A stretch of 64,000 nucleotides of DNA from Oceanobacillus sp. FSL K6-2867 (GCF_037963145.1 NZ_CP150144.1:2170001-2234000); one strand, 5' to 3'; shown: positions 8,942 through 18,207, counted from the stretch's first letter. Notes: generated by a model from the sequence alone, not told the origin. Numbers and translations: made by a program.

Positions 8942-9397
8942 TTAATCAATATATTTATTTTTTAACTGGTCTGATCCAATACCACCGATTACCATTAAAA
9001 CTAATGGTGCAAAACTTACCAAGCCTTTTGGCAATCCTTCTAAAATCATAATAGTTGTACCAACAAAATAATTTAATCCGAAAATAAGTAGTTTTGCTAG
9101 TAATAAAAATACTCCTAACATAAACACACTATCAAAGAATGTTTTCCATTTTGGATATGCTAATTTCTTACTATCTTGAATTACTTGTTCCTTCAATTCT
9201 TTGTCACTCCTCAACATTTCATCTATCGTGATACCGAATAAATCACTCAAAACAATGATAATTTCGATACTTGGATAGTTCTTACCAGTTTCCCATTTTG
9301 AAACAGATTGACGACTCACATGAATTTTTTCAGCAAGATCAGTTTGTGACCACCCTCTTTTTTCCCGTTCCTTTTTTAATCGATCATTAAAAATCAT
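8942..9397 (-). CDS. XRE-family transcriptional regulator with C-terminal membrane segments
   Basis: Residues 1-60 form a Cro/CI helix-turn-helix (WSQTDLAEKIHVSRQSVSKWE). Two or three hydrophobic segments follow (about residues 80-140), giving a membrane-tethered regulator of about 151 residues. The ATG at 9397 has AAAGGTG nine bases upstream and is preferred to the GTG at 9409, which sits on the ribosome site. Many Bacillaceae carry such HTH-plus-TM regulators beside small membrane proteins or transporters. No target can be named here; it stands alone between the defence pair and a decayed region. Confidence 0.75.
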   Translation of the reverse strand: MIFNDRLKKEREKRGWSQTDLAEKIHVSRQSVSKWETGKNYPSIEIIIVLSDLFGITIDEMLRSDKELKEQVIQDSKKLAYPKWKTFFDSVFMLGVFLLLAKLLIFGLNYFVGTTIMILEGLPKGLVSFAPLVLMVIGGIGSDQLKNKYID

Positions 9398-9696
9398 GTT
9401 AGTTATCACCTTTCCTTATTTCCATTATTGTGGGAGTGTATAGCCGAAGTAAAGATAGTTATAGGTGCATCAAGGCGCAACCCCATGTTGCCAATTAATA
9501 AACCCTTGTCTTATCTATGTTATTTTATCCTTAATGATGTAAAAGTAAAAAATACTACACGAAACTATACGTCCTTTATAGCCACGGACTGTTTACCATT
9601 TCATACCTTCTGCATAGTTAAATATGTTATATTTTTTATATAAACTTGATTGACTTTTAATAAGATCAGTCTTCTGCAAACAAGGAGGATTCAATT

Positions 9697-10180
9697 ATGA
9701 TAAGTGATACAGATTTGAAACACCTGCGACGTTGTATTGAATTAGCAAAAACAGCACTGGAGAAAGGTGACGAGCCATTTGCTTCAGTCCTTGTCTTAGC
9801 CAATGGAGATGTTCTTGCAGAAGACCATAACCACGTTGCAGATGGTGACCATACCCAACACCCGGAATTTGCTTTGGCGAGATGGGCAGCCAGCAACATG
9901 ACACCTGAAGAAAGAAGCAAGGCGACAGTATATACCCTCTGGCGAACATTGTCCTATGTGCGCTGCGGCCCACGGCTGGGTTGGTTTAGGTAGGATCGTT
10001 TATATTAGTTCGTCCGAACAGTTGGTACAATGGTTAAGTGAAATGGACGTTACTCCATCACGTGTTCGGAATCTCCCCATTCAAGATGTTATTCGTGGTA
10101 CCACAGTAGATGGACCTGTTCCTGAACTAGCGGAGCAAGTTCGTGAACTACATCGTCAGTTTTATGCAAAAAAAGATTAA
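9697..10180 (+). pseudogene. Nucleoside (CMP/dCMP-type) deaminase, frameshifted
   Basis: Two overlapping frames together make one zinc-dependent nucleoside deaminase of about 160 residues. The first frame holds the N-terminal half and the HPE version of the zinc-binding H(A/P)E motif (QHPEFALAR). The second holds the CPMC cysteine pair and the C-terminal half. They join at the CCC run near 9935-9937: dropping one C restores a continuous TSGEHCPMCAAAH sequence. As it stands, translation ends soon after 9993 without the cysteines, so no active enzyme is expected. A sequencing error in the C-run is the main alternative. The ribosome site is AAGGAGG. Confidence 0.75.
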
Positions 10181-10328
10181 ACATATCACGCTTTTGATGT
10201 TTAAGCCTGTTATTAGGTGAGTCTCCCTACTGCACTAAAATGATAGAAGACTGGGGCTGACATCTAAAAAGAGCATTGAGAATAATAGTTCCCAATACTC
10301 CTGGTTCCTGTAACTTAATTGACTATTC

Positions 10329-10367
10329 GACTCTATAAAAGGCTACGATGTAGTTTTTTATAGAGTC
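10329..10367. repeat. 12-bp hairpin at the end of the small membrane gene
   Basis: GACTCTATAAAA (10329-10340) and TTTTATAGAGTC (10356-10367) form a perfect 12-bp stem with a 15-nt loop. It overlaps the stop codon of the minus-strand gene at 10358 and probably ends its transcript, although there is no long T-run. Confidence 0.5.
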
Positions 10368-10591
10368 TCATAAAATTTGTAAAAAAAAGCTAGGTATACA
10401 CCAATAAAATATAAGATAATCAAAATTTTTATAGCCTTATTAGGCTTCTTCGCATTTTTAAATATGTTAGCTTCTATTTTGTTACCCAAAAAAACGAAGA
10501 CCAAAGTTGCCAATAAAAAATATAAATGATTACTGATTCCCAAAATTAATAAAAGCGTTATAATTATACTGAATGTTAACATCGTCCACAT
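10358..10591 (-). CDS. Small membrane protein, unknown function
   Basis: The 77-residue product is strongly hydrophobic, with two segments near the N-terminus (SIIITLLLILGI and YFLLATLVFVFLG) and one near the C-terminus (ILIILYFIGVYLAFF), separated by a basic loop (KNAKKPNKAIK). A GAGGGAG ribosome site lies 11 bases before the ATG. No family is recognised. It lies in a region of decayed genes, so expression and function are uncertain. Confidence 0.5.
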   Translation of the reverse strand: MWTMLTFSIIITLLLILGISNHLYFLLATLVFVFLGNKIEANIFKNAKKPNKAIKILIILYFIGVYLAFFYKFYETL

Positions 10592-10784
10592 AAAAAATAC
10601 AACTCCCTCAAATAACTAAGTTGGTTTAATGACGAATACGAAAAAAACTTATATAGTCATACTAACATTTTATTCATAATATTATTTTACAAGACGATAA
10701 ACCTCACAATACATCCACCAAAAGTCATTTTTAAAGATAGACAATTAACTCGTAAATTACATAAAATCTTACCACAAATAAGTT

Positions 10785-10901
10785 TTATCCTATTCGCAAA
10801 ATTTGTTTATGGCACTCAACTGATTTTTTATTAGCTATCCAAAAGAAAAAGGTTAACAATGCATATATAGCTGTTACTGCAAACATAAACCATTCAGTCA
10901 T
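10785..10901 (-). CDS. Very small single-pass membrane protein (38 aa)
   Basis: From the ATG at 10901 the product is MTEWFMFAVTAIYALLTFFF followed by a short basic tail with WIANKKS. The start has an excellent ribosome site (AGAGGTGGG, four to five bases away). The longer frame to 10997 has no such site and its extra residues are random-looking. One transmembrane helix fills half of the protein. Similar tiny membrane peptides occur beside phage-like and mobile genes in Bacillaceae; no function can be assigned. Confidence 0.5.
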   Translation of the reverse strand: MTEWFMFAVTAIYALLTFFFWIANKKSVECHKQILRIG

Positions 10902-11037
10902 TTTCCCACCTCTTTTTAAATAACCTACTAAAAAATCCTTTCTTGGCTTCTTCTTCTGACGGTGCAATTTGTCATTGAGCCTCCAGCCTTTCATCAATCA
11001 CTTGTAACAAAAATTGGTCTCGTTGTGCAATGACTTA

Positions 11038-11200
11038 TTAATGTATCTGATCCCGACGATTGGTTAGTTCCTTAATCGCATCATTTTGTTTATATATTAA
11101 TTCTGTTTGATTATGTACCATTTCTTTTAACCCTTTTATATCGCTATCATTCGCTATAACGCTGTTATTTATGTCGTTTGTATAAGTGTTATCCTTTTCT
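11038..11200 (-). pseudogene. C-terminal fragment of an unidentified small protein, cut by a junction
   Basis: About 50 residues ending in a helical, charged segment (EMVHNQTELIYKQNDAIKEL) are open on the minus strand. The frame runs on into DNA that is antisense to the GH3 fragment starting near 11200, so the real gene has lost its 5' end there. The helical tail suits a coiled coil, but no family is recognised. It marks the left side of a recombination junction. Confidence 0.4.
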
Positions 11201-11201
11201 A

Positions 11202-12006
11202 TACCAGCAGTACTTGAAGCATGGTTCCCGGGTATGGAGGATGGCAATGCCGTCGCTAACCTGCTTTACGGTAAGGTAAATCCTTCCGGTAAGCTGCCTA
11301 TGACGTTTGGTGCTCTACTGAGCATGAGGCCGCATTTGCAACAGAGGAGCAGTTCCCTGGAACTCGTCAAGATACTGGCAAGCCAGGTGGTCCGGGCGCA
11401 TATGGTGACGGTTCTGATCAGTTAATTGCTCAATACACAGAGGGGCTTGAAATGGGTTACCGCTGGTATGAGGCCAACAATGTGGAACCAGTCTTCCAAT
11501 TCGGATACGGCTTGTCATACACGACCTTTGAGTTTGAGGATGACAATCTAAAGGTGAAGAAAGTCCGCAGAGAAGCCGATGGATCAGGGGAATGGAAGAA
11601 TAAAGGCAAAAACGGATCGCCTTCTGGTATTGACGTATCCTTTACCGTCACAAATACCGGTGATGTTGCAGGAAAAGAAGCCGCACAGGTTTACCTGACA
11701 CTGCCGAACAAGGCAGGACAGCCGAGCAAGCGACTTGTTAACTTCGAGAAAGTTGACGTTAAGCCAGGTGAGAGTCAGCGCGTAACTATAAGGATTAATC
11801 AAGCTGACTCTAACCATCCTTTTTCTTATTTCATTCCGGAAGATCCAGACAACTTGGAGAACTGGGCTGATGGCGAATGGGCAACCCTTGATGGAAAATA
11901 CAGCGTACATGTCGGTGGTTCATCGGCAGATACTCCGCTGGATAAGACTTTCCCATTGAATTTCAAACTCAACAAGGACAAAGGCAAAGGGAAACCTAAT
12001 CGGTAG
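11202..12006 (+). pseudogene. C-terminal remnant of a GH3 beta-glucosidase, truncated and frameshifted
   Basis: The first frame encodes the end of the GH3 C-terminal sugar-binding domain ([19 protein letters not shown], then [10 protein letters not shown]). A frameshift within 11309-11314 moves the match to another frame, which continues with EGLEMGYRWYEANN, FGYGLSYTTF and a fibronectin III-like domain (SFTVTNTGDVAGKEAAQVYL). The N-terminal catalytic barrel, including the nucleophile Asp, is missing. The DNA is visibly richer in G+C than its neighbours, which suggests transfer from another source. It cannot encode an active enzyme. Confidence 0.8.
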
Positions 12007-12066
12007 AACTGACCATAAGGATGACATCGGCGACCTACAGGAATTGTCAGGCATCCTATAAATATG

Positions 12067-12106
12067 AGCCCGCGAGCTCGGCAAGTCTTGCCGGGATTCG
12101 CGGGCT
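12067..12106. terminator. Strong GC-rich hairpin after the GH3 remnant
   Basis: AGCCCGCGA (12067-12075) pairs with TCGCGGGCT (12098-12106), and inside it CGGCAA pairs with TTGCCG around a 3-nt loop. Together they make a two-part stem. A short T-rich tract follows. It most likely came with the GH3 gene as its terminator. Confidence 0.6.
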
Positions 12107-12643
12107 TAACGCTTTTATCGATGCCTTTATAGGTGGCGATAGGAATGATAAAGTTAAAGAAGGATGAGAGAAATTTAATGAAAGAATTCGTAAGGAACAA
12201 GGCTTATTTATTGTGGTTAACATTTTTGCTTTCCAGCCCCATCATGCTGGGTGGATAAGACACGGATTAGGTCTCCAAGAATGCGAAAGCGGGAAACAAG
12301 TAATCTTAAGTTAACCTCTATAATTAACCCAGCCCTCATAAAAAATTGGGCTGGGATCCATCTAATTAATTTCATTTATCTTTAAACCATATTTAGTATA
12401 TTCACATACTACTTATTCCATATTTGCTTCAACATACTGATTTGTTCCTAATCGACAAATTGTTTGGCATTGAAAGTATCTATGTAAGCCTCATAAGAAG
12501 CGTAAAATCTTCAAGGAGAAATTGCCCTCCTCATGTACAAGCAGTAAGCGGATTTTTTCTAAATTAGGCGTTTTATATTAAAGTATAGGGTAAACGATGT
12601 ACATCATTGAAGCAGTTCATTTCTTTAAGCAAGGAGAGATACC
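12107..12643. other. Non-coding stretch before the fructosamine kinase gene
   Basis: No gene is seen. A perfect 8-bp hairpin, CCCAGCCC (12328-12335) with GGGCTGGG (12348-12355), resembles dispersed intergenic hairpins of this genus. The last 100 bases should hold the promoter of the next gene; no consensus element stands out. Confidence 0.4.
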
Positions 12644-13510
12644 ATGAAAGACATAATCCAAAGAGGATTAAAACAAATCCAAGAAGAAGATATTCAAGAA
12701 ATTCATGCTGTCACTGGCGGGGATATTAATGAGGCGTACTATGTTCGAGCAAAACACCAAGAATACTTTGTTAAGTTAAATAAAGAAATGGATGTTTCCT
12801 TCTTTGAATTTGAAGCAGAGGGACTTTCTGTCATTCGGCGTACAGGAACGATAGATGTTCCTGTTGTTTATGGTGTATGGGAGGATAAAGAAACCCAAAC
12901 ACCAATGCTGTGCATGGAATGGATTGAAGGGAAGAAAGAAAATAATACGGACGAGATCTTAGGAGAGCGTCTAGCAGCAATGCATTTAGGTGAGATCACC
13001 GGATATGGCTGGGAAGGTAAAAGTTATATTGGGAAACTAATGCATGACAATCATATTCACAAAAGCTGGCTTACTTATTATCGTGATGCTCGCCTGTTGG
13101 AGCAAATAAAAATAGGACAATCACAAGGAAGCATATCTGGAAAGCGAAACAAGCAACTAATGAAATTACTAGAAAAGCTTGATAAGTGGATTCCGGATAA
13201 ACCTAAATCCAGTATATTGCATGGAGATCTCTGGGGTGGAAACTGGATGACTGGGAAGGGTGGAATCCCCTATTTAATCGACCCATCTATTTTATATGGA
13301 CACCATGAGTTTGAAATGGCCTTTACACAGTTATTTGGGGGATTTTCACAACGGTTTTATGATGCATACCACTCTGTATTTCCATTATCAACGGAATATG
13401 AAACACGTAAAGAGCTTTATCAACTATATTATCTGCTTGCTCACCTAAATATGTTCGGTGAGTCGTATGGAGGGTCAGTAGACCGGATTGTTAGGAAGTA
13501 TGTTAAGTAA
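12644..13510 (+). CDS. Fructosamine/ketosamine-3-kinase family protein
   Basis: The 288-residue product matches the fructosamine kinase family (PF03881). Near the N-terminus it has GGDINEAYYV and KLN nucleotide-binding elements. Later come MEWIEG, the catalytic-loop motif HGDLWGGNW and the metal-binding LIDPS followed by GHHEFEMA. These cytoplasmic kinases phosphorylate the sugar part of glycated amines so that the adduct breaks down, a protein or amino-acid repair role. The start has AAGGAGAG seven bases upstream. The gene stands alone and its length is normal for the family. Confidence 0.85.
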   Translation: MKDIIQRGLKQIQEEDIQEIHAVTGGDINEAYYVRAKHQEYFVKLNKEMDVSFFEFEAEGLSVIRRTGTIDVPVVYGVWEDKETQTPMLCMEWIEGKKENNTDEILGERLAAMHLGEITGYGWEGKSYIGKLMHDNHIHKSWLTYYRDARLLEQIKIGQSQGSISGKRNKQLMKLLEKLDKWIPDKPKSSILHGDLWGGNWMTGKGGIPYLIDPSILYGHHEFEMAFTQLFGGFSQRFYDAYHSVFPLSTEYETRKELYQLYYLLAHLNMFGESYGGSVDRIVRKYVK

Positions 13511-13566
13511 AAAATCAAAGTGTTAAAATAGAGTAATAAAAGAAGGAAAGAAGGGAGGTGGCTCCA

Positions 13567-13707
13567 GTGAGAACCAAAAGTTAAATTATAATATGGTCAC
13601 TTTTAGTAGATAATCTTGTTCTAAGGTTCTTTGTCTTATTAGGGTGCTGGTTCACTTACGGAAATTATAAAAAAAGAGACACCGAGACCGATAATCCTGA
13701 AAAGTAA
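13567..13707 (+). pseudogene. Small membrane-protein gene with an in-frame stop at codon 6
   Basis: A strong ribosome site (GGGAGGTGG) precedes a GTG at 13567, but after five codons there is a TAA. The same frame then stays open to 13707 and encodes a plausible single-pass membrane peptide (LRFFVLLGCWFTYGNY followed by a charged tail). The stop looks like a mutation in a small protein of about 46 residues, though a five-codon leader peptide cannot be excluded. A T-run after AGACC/GGTCT (13684-13727) may end the transcript. Confidence 0.35.
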
Positions 13708-13872
13708 TGAAAAAGGTCTTTTTTTTTCGGGTTTAGGAGAAAGATTCTGTTTCGTTTTAGTAAAGGGATTTACTATTGGAATAAAAATTCTCAAAATTCA
13801 CCATAATATAAGTTGAATATTAAAGCGGTTACATATATGATTAACTTAATTTACAATAGCGGGGTGTTCAGA

Positions 13873-14298
13873 ATGGAATTGGGTAAGAACGAAACCATAA
13901 CGGTTGAAACAACAGTGCAAAAGCCAGTAGAAAATGTGTGGGAATACTGGACGAATCCAAAGCATATAACACAATGGTCCAATGCTTCTGATGACTGGCA
14001 TGCACCAAAGGCAGAGAACGATTTAAGAGTGGGAGGCAGCTTCCTTACACGAATGGAAGCGAAAGACGGTAGCTTCGGTTTTGATTTTGCCGGTGTTTAT
14101 GATGAGGTTAGGCAGAATGAGTTAATTTCTTACACGCTGGGGGACGGAAGAAAGGTCGAAATTACGTTTGCTGGTCAGGAAAATAGCACAATGGTAGTAG
14201 AAACATTCCAAGCTGAAAACACCAATTCCATTGAGATGCAGAAAGCAGGATGGCAAGCGATACTTGATAATTTTAAAAAGTATAGTGAAACTACGTAA
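13873..14298 (+). CDS. SRPBCC/AHSA1-like domain protein
   Basis: The 141-residue protein is a START-like (SRPBCC) single domain of the Aha1 C-terminal type: VEVTTVQKPVE-like N-terminal strand, WEYWTNPKHITQW, a central GGSFLTRMEAKDGS region, and the family ending NSIEMQKAGWQAILDNF. Members bind hydrophobic ligands, and many sit beside ArsR regulators or glyoxalase-fold proteins; substrates are rarely known. The ATG at 13873 has GGGGTG upstream, so the longer frame from 13813 is not favoured. A two-domain VOC gene follows, and the pair is a common neighbourhood. Confidence 0.75.
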   Translation: MELGKNETITVETTVQKPVENVWEYWTNPKHITQWSNASDDWHAPKAENDLRVGGSFLTRMEAKDGSFGFDFAGVYDEVRQNELISYTLGDGRKVEITFAGQENSTMVVETFQAENTNSIEMQKAGWQAILDNFKKYSETT

Positions 14299-14382
14299 GA
14301 AAGTCAGAAGCTGGAAGCAGAGGGAAACAGCGCTTTTTTGAACCATGTCTCTACGTTAAAAATAAGCTTTGGAGGTATTTTG

Positions 14383-15267
14383 ATGCAAAAAATAGTTCCA
14401 CATTTATGGTATGACAAAGAAGCGAAAGAAGCGGCAATGTTTTACATCGGTTTATTTGAACAGTCCAAATTACGAAATGTGACAGTTATTGAAGACACAC
14501 CATCTGGTGATTCAGAAATAGTAAGCTTTGAACTGGCCGGTCAGGAATTTCAGGCAATAAGTGCAGGTCCGCATTTCCAATTCAACCCAACGATTTCATT
14601 AATGGTAGCTTGCATGACCAAAGAAGAAGTGAATACCAAATGGGAGGCATTAGCAGACGGTGGCTTTGAATTAATGCCACTTGGGGAGTATCCATTTAGC
14701 AAACGGTATGGCTGGGTGCAGGATCGCTATGGCTTGTCCTGGCAGCTGATGCTGGTAGATAAGGGACAATCTTCGCAAAAAATTACACCAAACATGCTTT
14801 TCTCTGGTGATGTATGCGGAAAGGCTGAAGAAGCAGTAACCTTCTACACGAACATATTTAAGGAAGCTAGAATAGGAGTAATCAGCAAGTATGAACCTGG
14901 AGAATCGCAATCATCGGAAGCAACAGTTAAGTATGCTGATTTTAATCTTTTTGGAATGAACTTTTCAGCAATGGATAATGGAATGAATGCTGACTTTAAT
15001 TTTAATGAAGCATTTTCCTTCGTTGTTAATTGTAAAGACCAGGAAGAGATTGATTATTACTGGGACAAGCTTTCCGCCGTACCTGAATCGGAACAGTGCG
15101 GTTGGGTAAAAGATAAGTTTGGCGTTTCCTGGCAGATCGTTCCAGATAACATGGAGGAAGTTCTGTTTAAAGGACCAAAGGAGGAAGCACGCCGGGCTTC
15201 TGAAGCACTACTGAAAATGAAAAAAATTGATATCAACGCATTGGAAAAAGCGCGTTTGGTAAACTGA
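14383..15267 (+). CDS. Two-domain VOC (PhnB/3-demethylubiquinone methyltransferase-like) protein
   Basis: The 294-residue product has two tandem VOC/glyoxalase-fold domains. The first starts IVPHLWYDKEAKEAAMFY and the second ITPNMLFSGDVCGKAEEAV. Each ends with the family signature RYGWVQDRYGLSWQ or CGWVKDKFGVSWQ. These PhnB-like proteins are unrelated to phosphonate breakdown despite the name, and their substrate is generally unknown. The start at 14383 has GGAGG seven bases upstream. It lies 84 bp after the SRPBCC gene and may share its transcript. Confidence 0.8.
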   Translation: MQKIVPHLWYDKEAKEAAMFYIGLFEQSKLRNVTVIEDTPSGDSEIVSFELAGQEFQAISAGPHFQFNPTISLMVACMTKEEVNTKWEALADGGFELMPLGEYPFSKRYGWVQDRYGLSWQLMLVDKGQSSQKITPNMLFSGDVCGKAEEAVTFYTNIFKEARIGVISKYEPGESQSSEATVKYADFNLFGMNFSAMDNGMNADFNFNEAFSFVVNCKDQEEIDYYWDKLSAVPESEQCGWVKDKFGVSWQIVPDNMEEVLFKGPKEEARRASEALLKMKKIDINALEKARLVN

Positions 15268-15472
15268 AACAATATAGAAAACTTGGTCTTAATCCTTGTC
15301 AAATATGGAGTAAGGCCATTTTTATTTGTTCAATTGTTTTAATAGATTTAATTCATCTACCATAAAAGCCAACTAAGTAGAAATTTGTAGAAAAATGTCA
15401 AAAGTCATTGATTTTTCACACTTTACGTTATATTATTATATTTAAATTTTTAGATAAAAGGGGGTTTCAGCG

Positions 15473-16918
15473 GTGATTACTTTTATAGCATCTATTTTGT
15501 TGTTAATTGTTGGTTATATCGTTTACGGGAAGGTGGTTGAACGAATTTTTGGCATTAATGACCAGAATCCAACGCCTGCCTATACAAGCAATGATGGCCT
15601 TGATTATATGCCAATGAGTTGGTGGAAGGCAAGTTTAATTCAGCTTTTAAATATCGCTGGAACTGGTCCGATTTTTGGTGCAATAATGGGGGCGCTTTAT
15701 GGTCCTGTAGCATTTATCTGGATTGTTATTGGTTGTATTTTTGCTGGAGGAGTACATGATTATTTTTCAGGAATGATCTCACTCAGGCATAATGGAGCAC
15801 AATTTCCGACAATTGTCGGTAAGTATTTGGGCGAAAAGTTGAAATTGATTACTACGATTGTTTCGATATTTTTAATGGTTTTGGTAGCGGCAGCATTTAC
15901 TGCAGCACCTGCCCAGTTATTAACGCAAATAACACCATTGAACTTTGCGACATGGCTTCTTATTATATTTGCTTATTTAGTACTTGCAGCAGTACTGCCA
16001 ATTAATAAAGTAATTGGAAGGGTTTATCCGATTTTTGGAGCAATTTTAATTTTTATGGCTTTATCGATTGGGGTAGGCTTGTTCTTTTTTGATTACTCGA
16101 TTCCAAATTTAACATTAAGCAATTTGCATCCTGGAGAGATGCCAATTTGGCCATTATTAATGGTAACCATATCATGTGGTGCAATCTCTGGCTTTCATAG
16201 TACACAGAGTCCAATACTTGCCCGAACATTGAAAAAAGAGAGTGAAGGCAGAAAGGTATTTTACGGAGCAATGATTGGTGAAGGGGTTATTGCCATGATT
16301 TGGGCAGCGGCAGGGATGACCTTCTTTGGCAGTACTGGCGCATTGCAGACAGCATTGAATGCAGGTGGGCCTGCTGGAGTTGTTAATGAAATTAGTCTAA
16401 CAACACTGGGGGCGTTTGGCGGCGTTCTTGCGATATTAGGGATTGTCGTCCTTCCAATTACAACTGGTGATACGGCATTACGTTCATCAAGAATGATGCT
16501 TGCGGAATTATTGACTCAAATAACAAAGAAAGACTTTAATGGAAAAGGAAAGCTGGCATTGCTTATTATACCTATAGCCGGACCAGCATTATATCTCTCC
16601 ACAATTGATTATAGCTTTCTCTGGCGCTATGTGGGTGGATCTAATCAGATTGTTGCAGCGGTAATGTTATGGACTGCGGCCATGTATCTTGTGAAAAATA
16701 ATAAGTTTCATTGGATCTGCAGTATTCCAGCATTATTCATGACAGCGGTAGTAAGTACGTATTGGTTTTACGCACCAGAAGGATTTAATCTGGACTATGG
16801 TATTTCTTTGCTTCTAGGAATGATTATTTGGCTGGCTGTACTTGCTTGGTTTGTCAGACAGCTTATTAAACATAAAACAGCCGGCAACCATGAAGATGCG
16901 GATGTGAAAGCAGGGTAG
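15473..16918 (+). CDS. cstA: CstA-family peptide/pyruvate transporter, short form
   Basis: The 481-residue membrane protein matches carbon-starvation protein CstA: GYIVYGKVVERIFGI at the N-terminus, then MSWWKASLIQLLNIAGTGPI, GGVHDYFSGMISLRH and SCGAISGFHSTQSPI. About 13 membrane segments are visible. It is shorter than E. coli CstA (about 700 residues), as usual for this Gram-positive branch. The family imports peptides or pyruvate during carbon limitation. The start is a GTG with AAAGGGGG upstream. The gene is monocistronic, followed by two hairpins. Confidence 0.85.
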   Translation: MITFIASILLLIVGYIVYGKVVERIFGINDQNPTPAYTSNDGLDYMPMSWWKASLIQLLNIAGTGPIFGAIMGALYGPVAFIWIVIGCIFAGGVHDYFSGMISLRHNGAQFPTIVGKYLGEKLKLITTIVSIFLMVLVAAAFTAAPAQLLTQITPLNFATWLLIIFAYLVLAAVLPINKVIGRVYPIFGAILIFMALSIGVGLFFFDYSIPNLTLSNLHPGEMPIWPLLMVTISCGAISGFHSTQSPILARTLKKESEGRKVFYGAMIGEGVIAMIWAAAGMTFFGSTGALQTALNAGGPAGVVNEISLTTLGAFGGVLAILGIVVLPITTGDTALRSSRMMLAELLTQITKKDFNGKGKLALLIIPIAGPALYLSTIDYSFLWRYVGGSNQIVAAVMLWTAAMYLVKNNKFHWICSIPALFMTAVVSTYWFYAPEGFNLDYGISLLLGMIIWLAVLAWFVRQLIKHKTAGNHEDADVKAG

Positions 16919-16926
16919 GGATAGCA

Positions 16927-16957
16927 GGGACAAGGATTTTTTTCAGTTCCTTGTCCC
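16927..16957 (+). terminator. Perfect 10-bp hairpin directly after cstA
   Basis: GGGACAAGGA (16927-16936) and TCCTTGTCCC (16948-16957) pair perfectly around an 11-nt loop, eight bases after the cstA stop. No T-run follows, so it may stabilise the mRNA 3' end rather than terminate. Confidence 0.5.
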
Positions 16958-17030
16958 AAATAACTTTCTGTTTTGGGGCGATGAGCCTGACCCTGCGTTC
17001 CCTAAAGTCATTATGATACATATTATTGAT

Positions 17031-17073
17031 AACCCTGTCACTTTATATTGAAGTGGCAGGGTTATTTTATTTA
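17031..17073. terminator. Strong terminator downstream of cstA
   Basis: AACCCTGTCACTT (17031-17043) and AAGTGGCAGGGTT (17051-17063) form a 13-bp stem (one G-T pair) with a 7-nt loop and a T-rich tail. Nothing else is seen between 16919 and 17333 except AT-rich DNA that should hold the promoter of the following SDR gene. Confidence 0.8.
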
Positions 17074-17333
17074 CAATACTGTTCCGTAAGTAAGTTGAAT
17101 ATAACCATCCAAGCAGTGGTAGGCGTTGTTTGGCTCGAAAACGTATAAAGAAACGGTGCAAAAATGAATACGCTTGACTAAAACGGAGAAAGTATTAGAG
17201 GGTCAATTTCAAGACCTAAATTGACAAAATGAAATTAAAGCGACGATACATTTTTAATATTTTAAATACCTTAATTAAATATAAATTAATTAAATGCATT
17301 AGGATATAAAAATGGCAGAGAGGGATGACATAT

Positions 17334-18119
17334 ATGGAAAGGTTCGAAGGGAAAGCAGTACTTATCACTGGGGCAGGATCTGGTCTAGGTCGTGCTGTAG
17401 CATTACAAGTAGCAAAAGAAGGGGCAAAATTATCTTTAGTTGATTTAAATGAAAAGGGATTAGAAGAAACAAAAACGGAAGTACTTGAGGTAGCACCTAG
17501 TGCAGAGGTTCTTCTAGTAACGGCGAACGTTGCTAATGAGGATGAAGTAAAAAATTATGTAGATAAAACAGTAGAAGCATTTGGTACGATTGATGGATTC
17601 TTTAATAATGCTGGAATTGAAGGAAAACAAAACATGACAGAAGATTTCGGTTCAGATGAATTCCAAAAAGTTGTTGATATTAACCTGAATGGTGTATTCT
17701 ATGGCTTAAAATATGTTCTGAAAGTGATGAAAGAAAATGGCAGCGGGCACGTAGTAAATACTGCTTCAGTAGGTGGTATTCGTGGTGTTGGCAACCAATC
17801 AGGCTATGCTGCTAGTAAGCATGGTGTAGTTGGATTAACACATAACTCTGCAATTGAGTACGGCCAATTCGGGATTACAATTAATGCGATTGCACCGGGA
17901 GCAATTATGACACCAATGGTGGAAGGATCATTAAAACAAATCGGTGGCGAAGATGGCTGGGAAGAAGTAGGAAAAGCATTTGTTGAACCAAACCCAATGA
18001 AACGTTTTGGTAAACCAGAAGAAGTGGGCTACTTAACTGCCTTCCTTTTATCGGATCAAACAGGATTTGTTAATGCGGCTGTTGTGCCAATTGATGGTGG
18101 ACAGTCTTATAAATATTAA
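17334..18119 (+). CDS. Short-chain dehydrogenase/reductase (SDR)
   Basis: The 261-residue product is a classical SDR with the cofactor loop TGAGSGLG, acidic residue Asp at the end of strand 2 (SLVDLNE, favouring NAD), NNAG, catalytic Ser in NTASVGG and YAASK. The C-terminal PIDGGQSY closes the fold. Substrate unknown. The ATG at 17334 is nine bases from AGAGGG and is preferred over the ATG at 17325, which touches that site. It has its own terminator, so it is probably monocistronic. Confidence 0.85.
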   Translation: MERFEGKAVLITGAGSGLGRAVALQVAKEGAKLSLVDLNEKGLEETKTEVLEVAPSAEVLLVTANVANEDEVKNYVDKTVEAFGTIDGFFNNAGIEGKQNMTEDFGSDEFQKVVDINLNGVFYGLKYVLKVMKENGSGHVVNTASVGGIRGVGNQSGYAASKHGVVGLTHNSAIEYGQFGITINAIAPGAIMTPMVEGSLKQIGGEDGWEEVGKAFVEPNPMKRFGKPEEVGYLTAFLLSDQTGFVNAAVVPIDGGQSYKY

Positions 18120-18171
18120 ATTTCAATTAGACATTATGGGATAAATTAATTAGACAGTTTTAGATATGGAA

Positions 18172-18207
18172 AAGCAGGGAATCAGAAAAAGATTTCCTGC
18201 TTCTTTA
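18172..18207 (+). terminator. Terminator after the SDR gene
   Basis: AAGCAGGGAATC (18172-18183) and GATTTCCTGCTT (18191-18202) form a 12-bp stem with one G-T pair and a 7-nt A-rich loop, followed by a short T tract. Confidence 0.7.

Noticed and set aside
9428..9643. Plus-strand frame of 71 residues upstream of the deaminase
   Set aside because: No ribosome site and no family-like pattern; it spans the promoter region between divergent genes.
14383..15267. Phosphonate function for the PhnB-like VOC gene
   Set aside because: PhnB-type VOC proteins are not phosphonate enzymes, and the phn cluster is 43 kb away.
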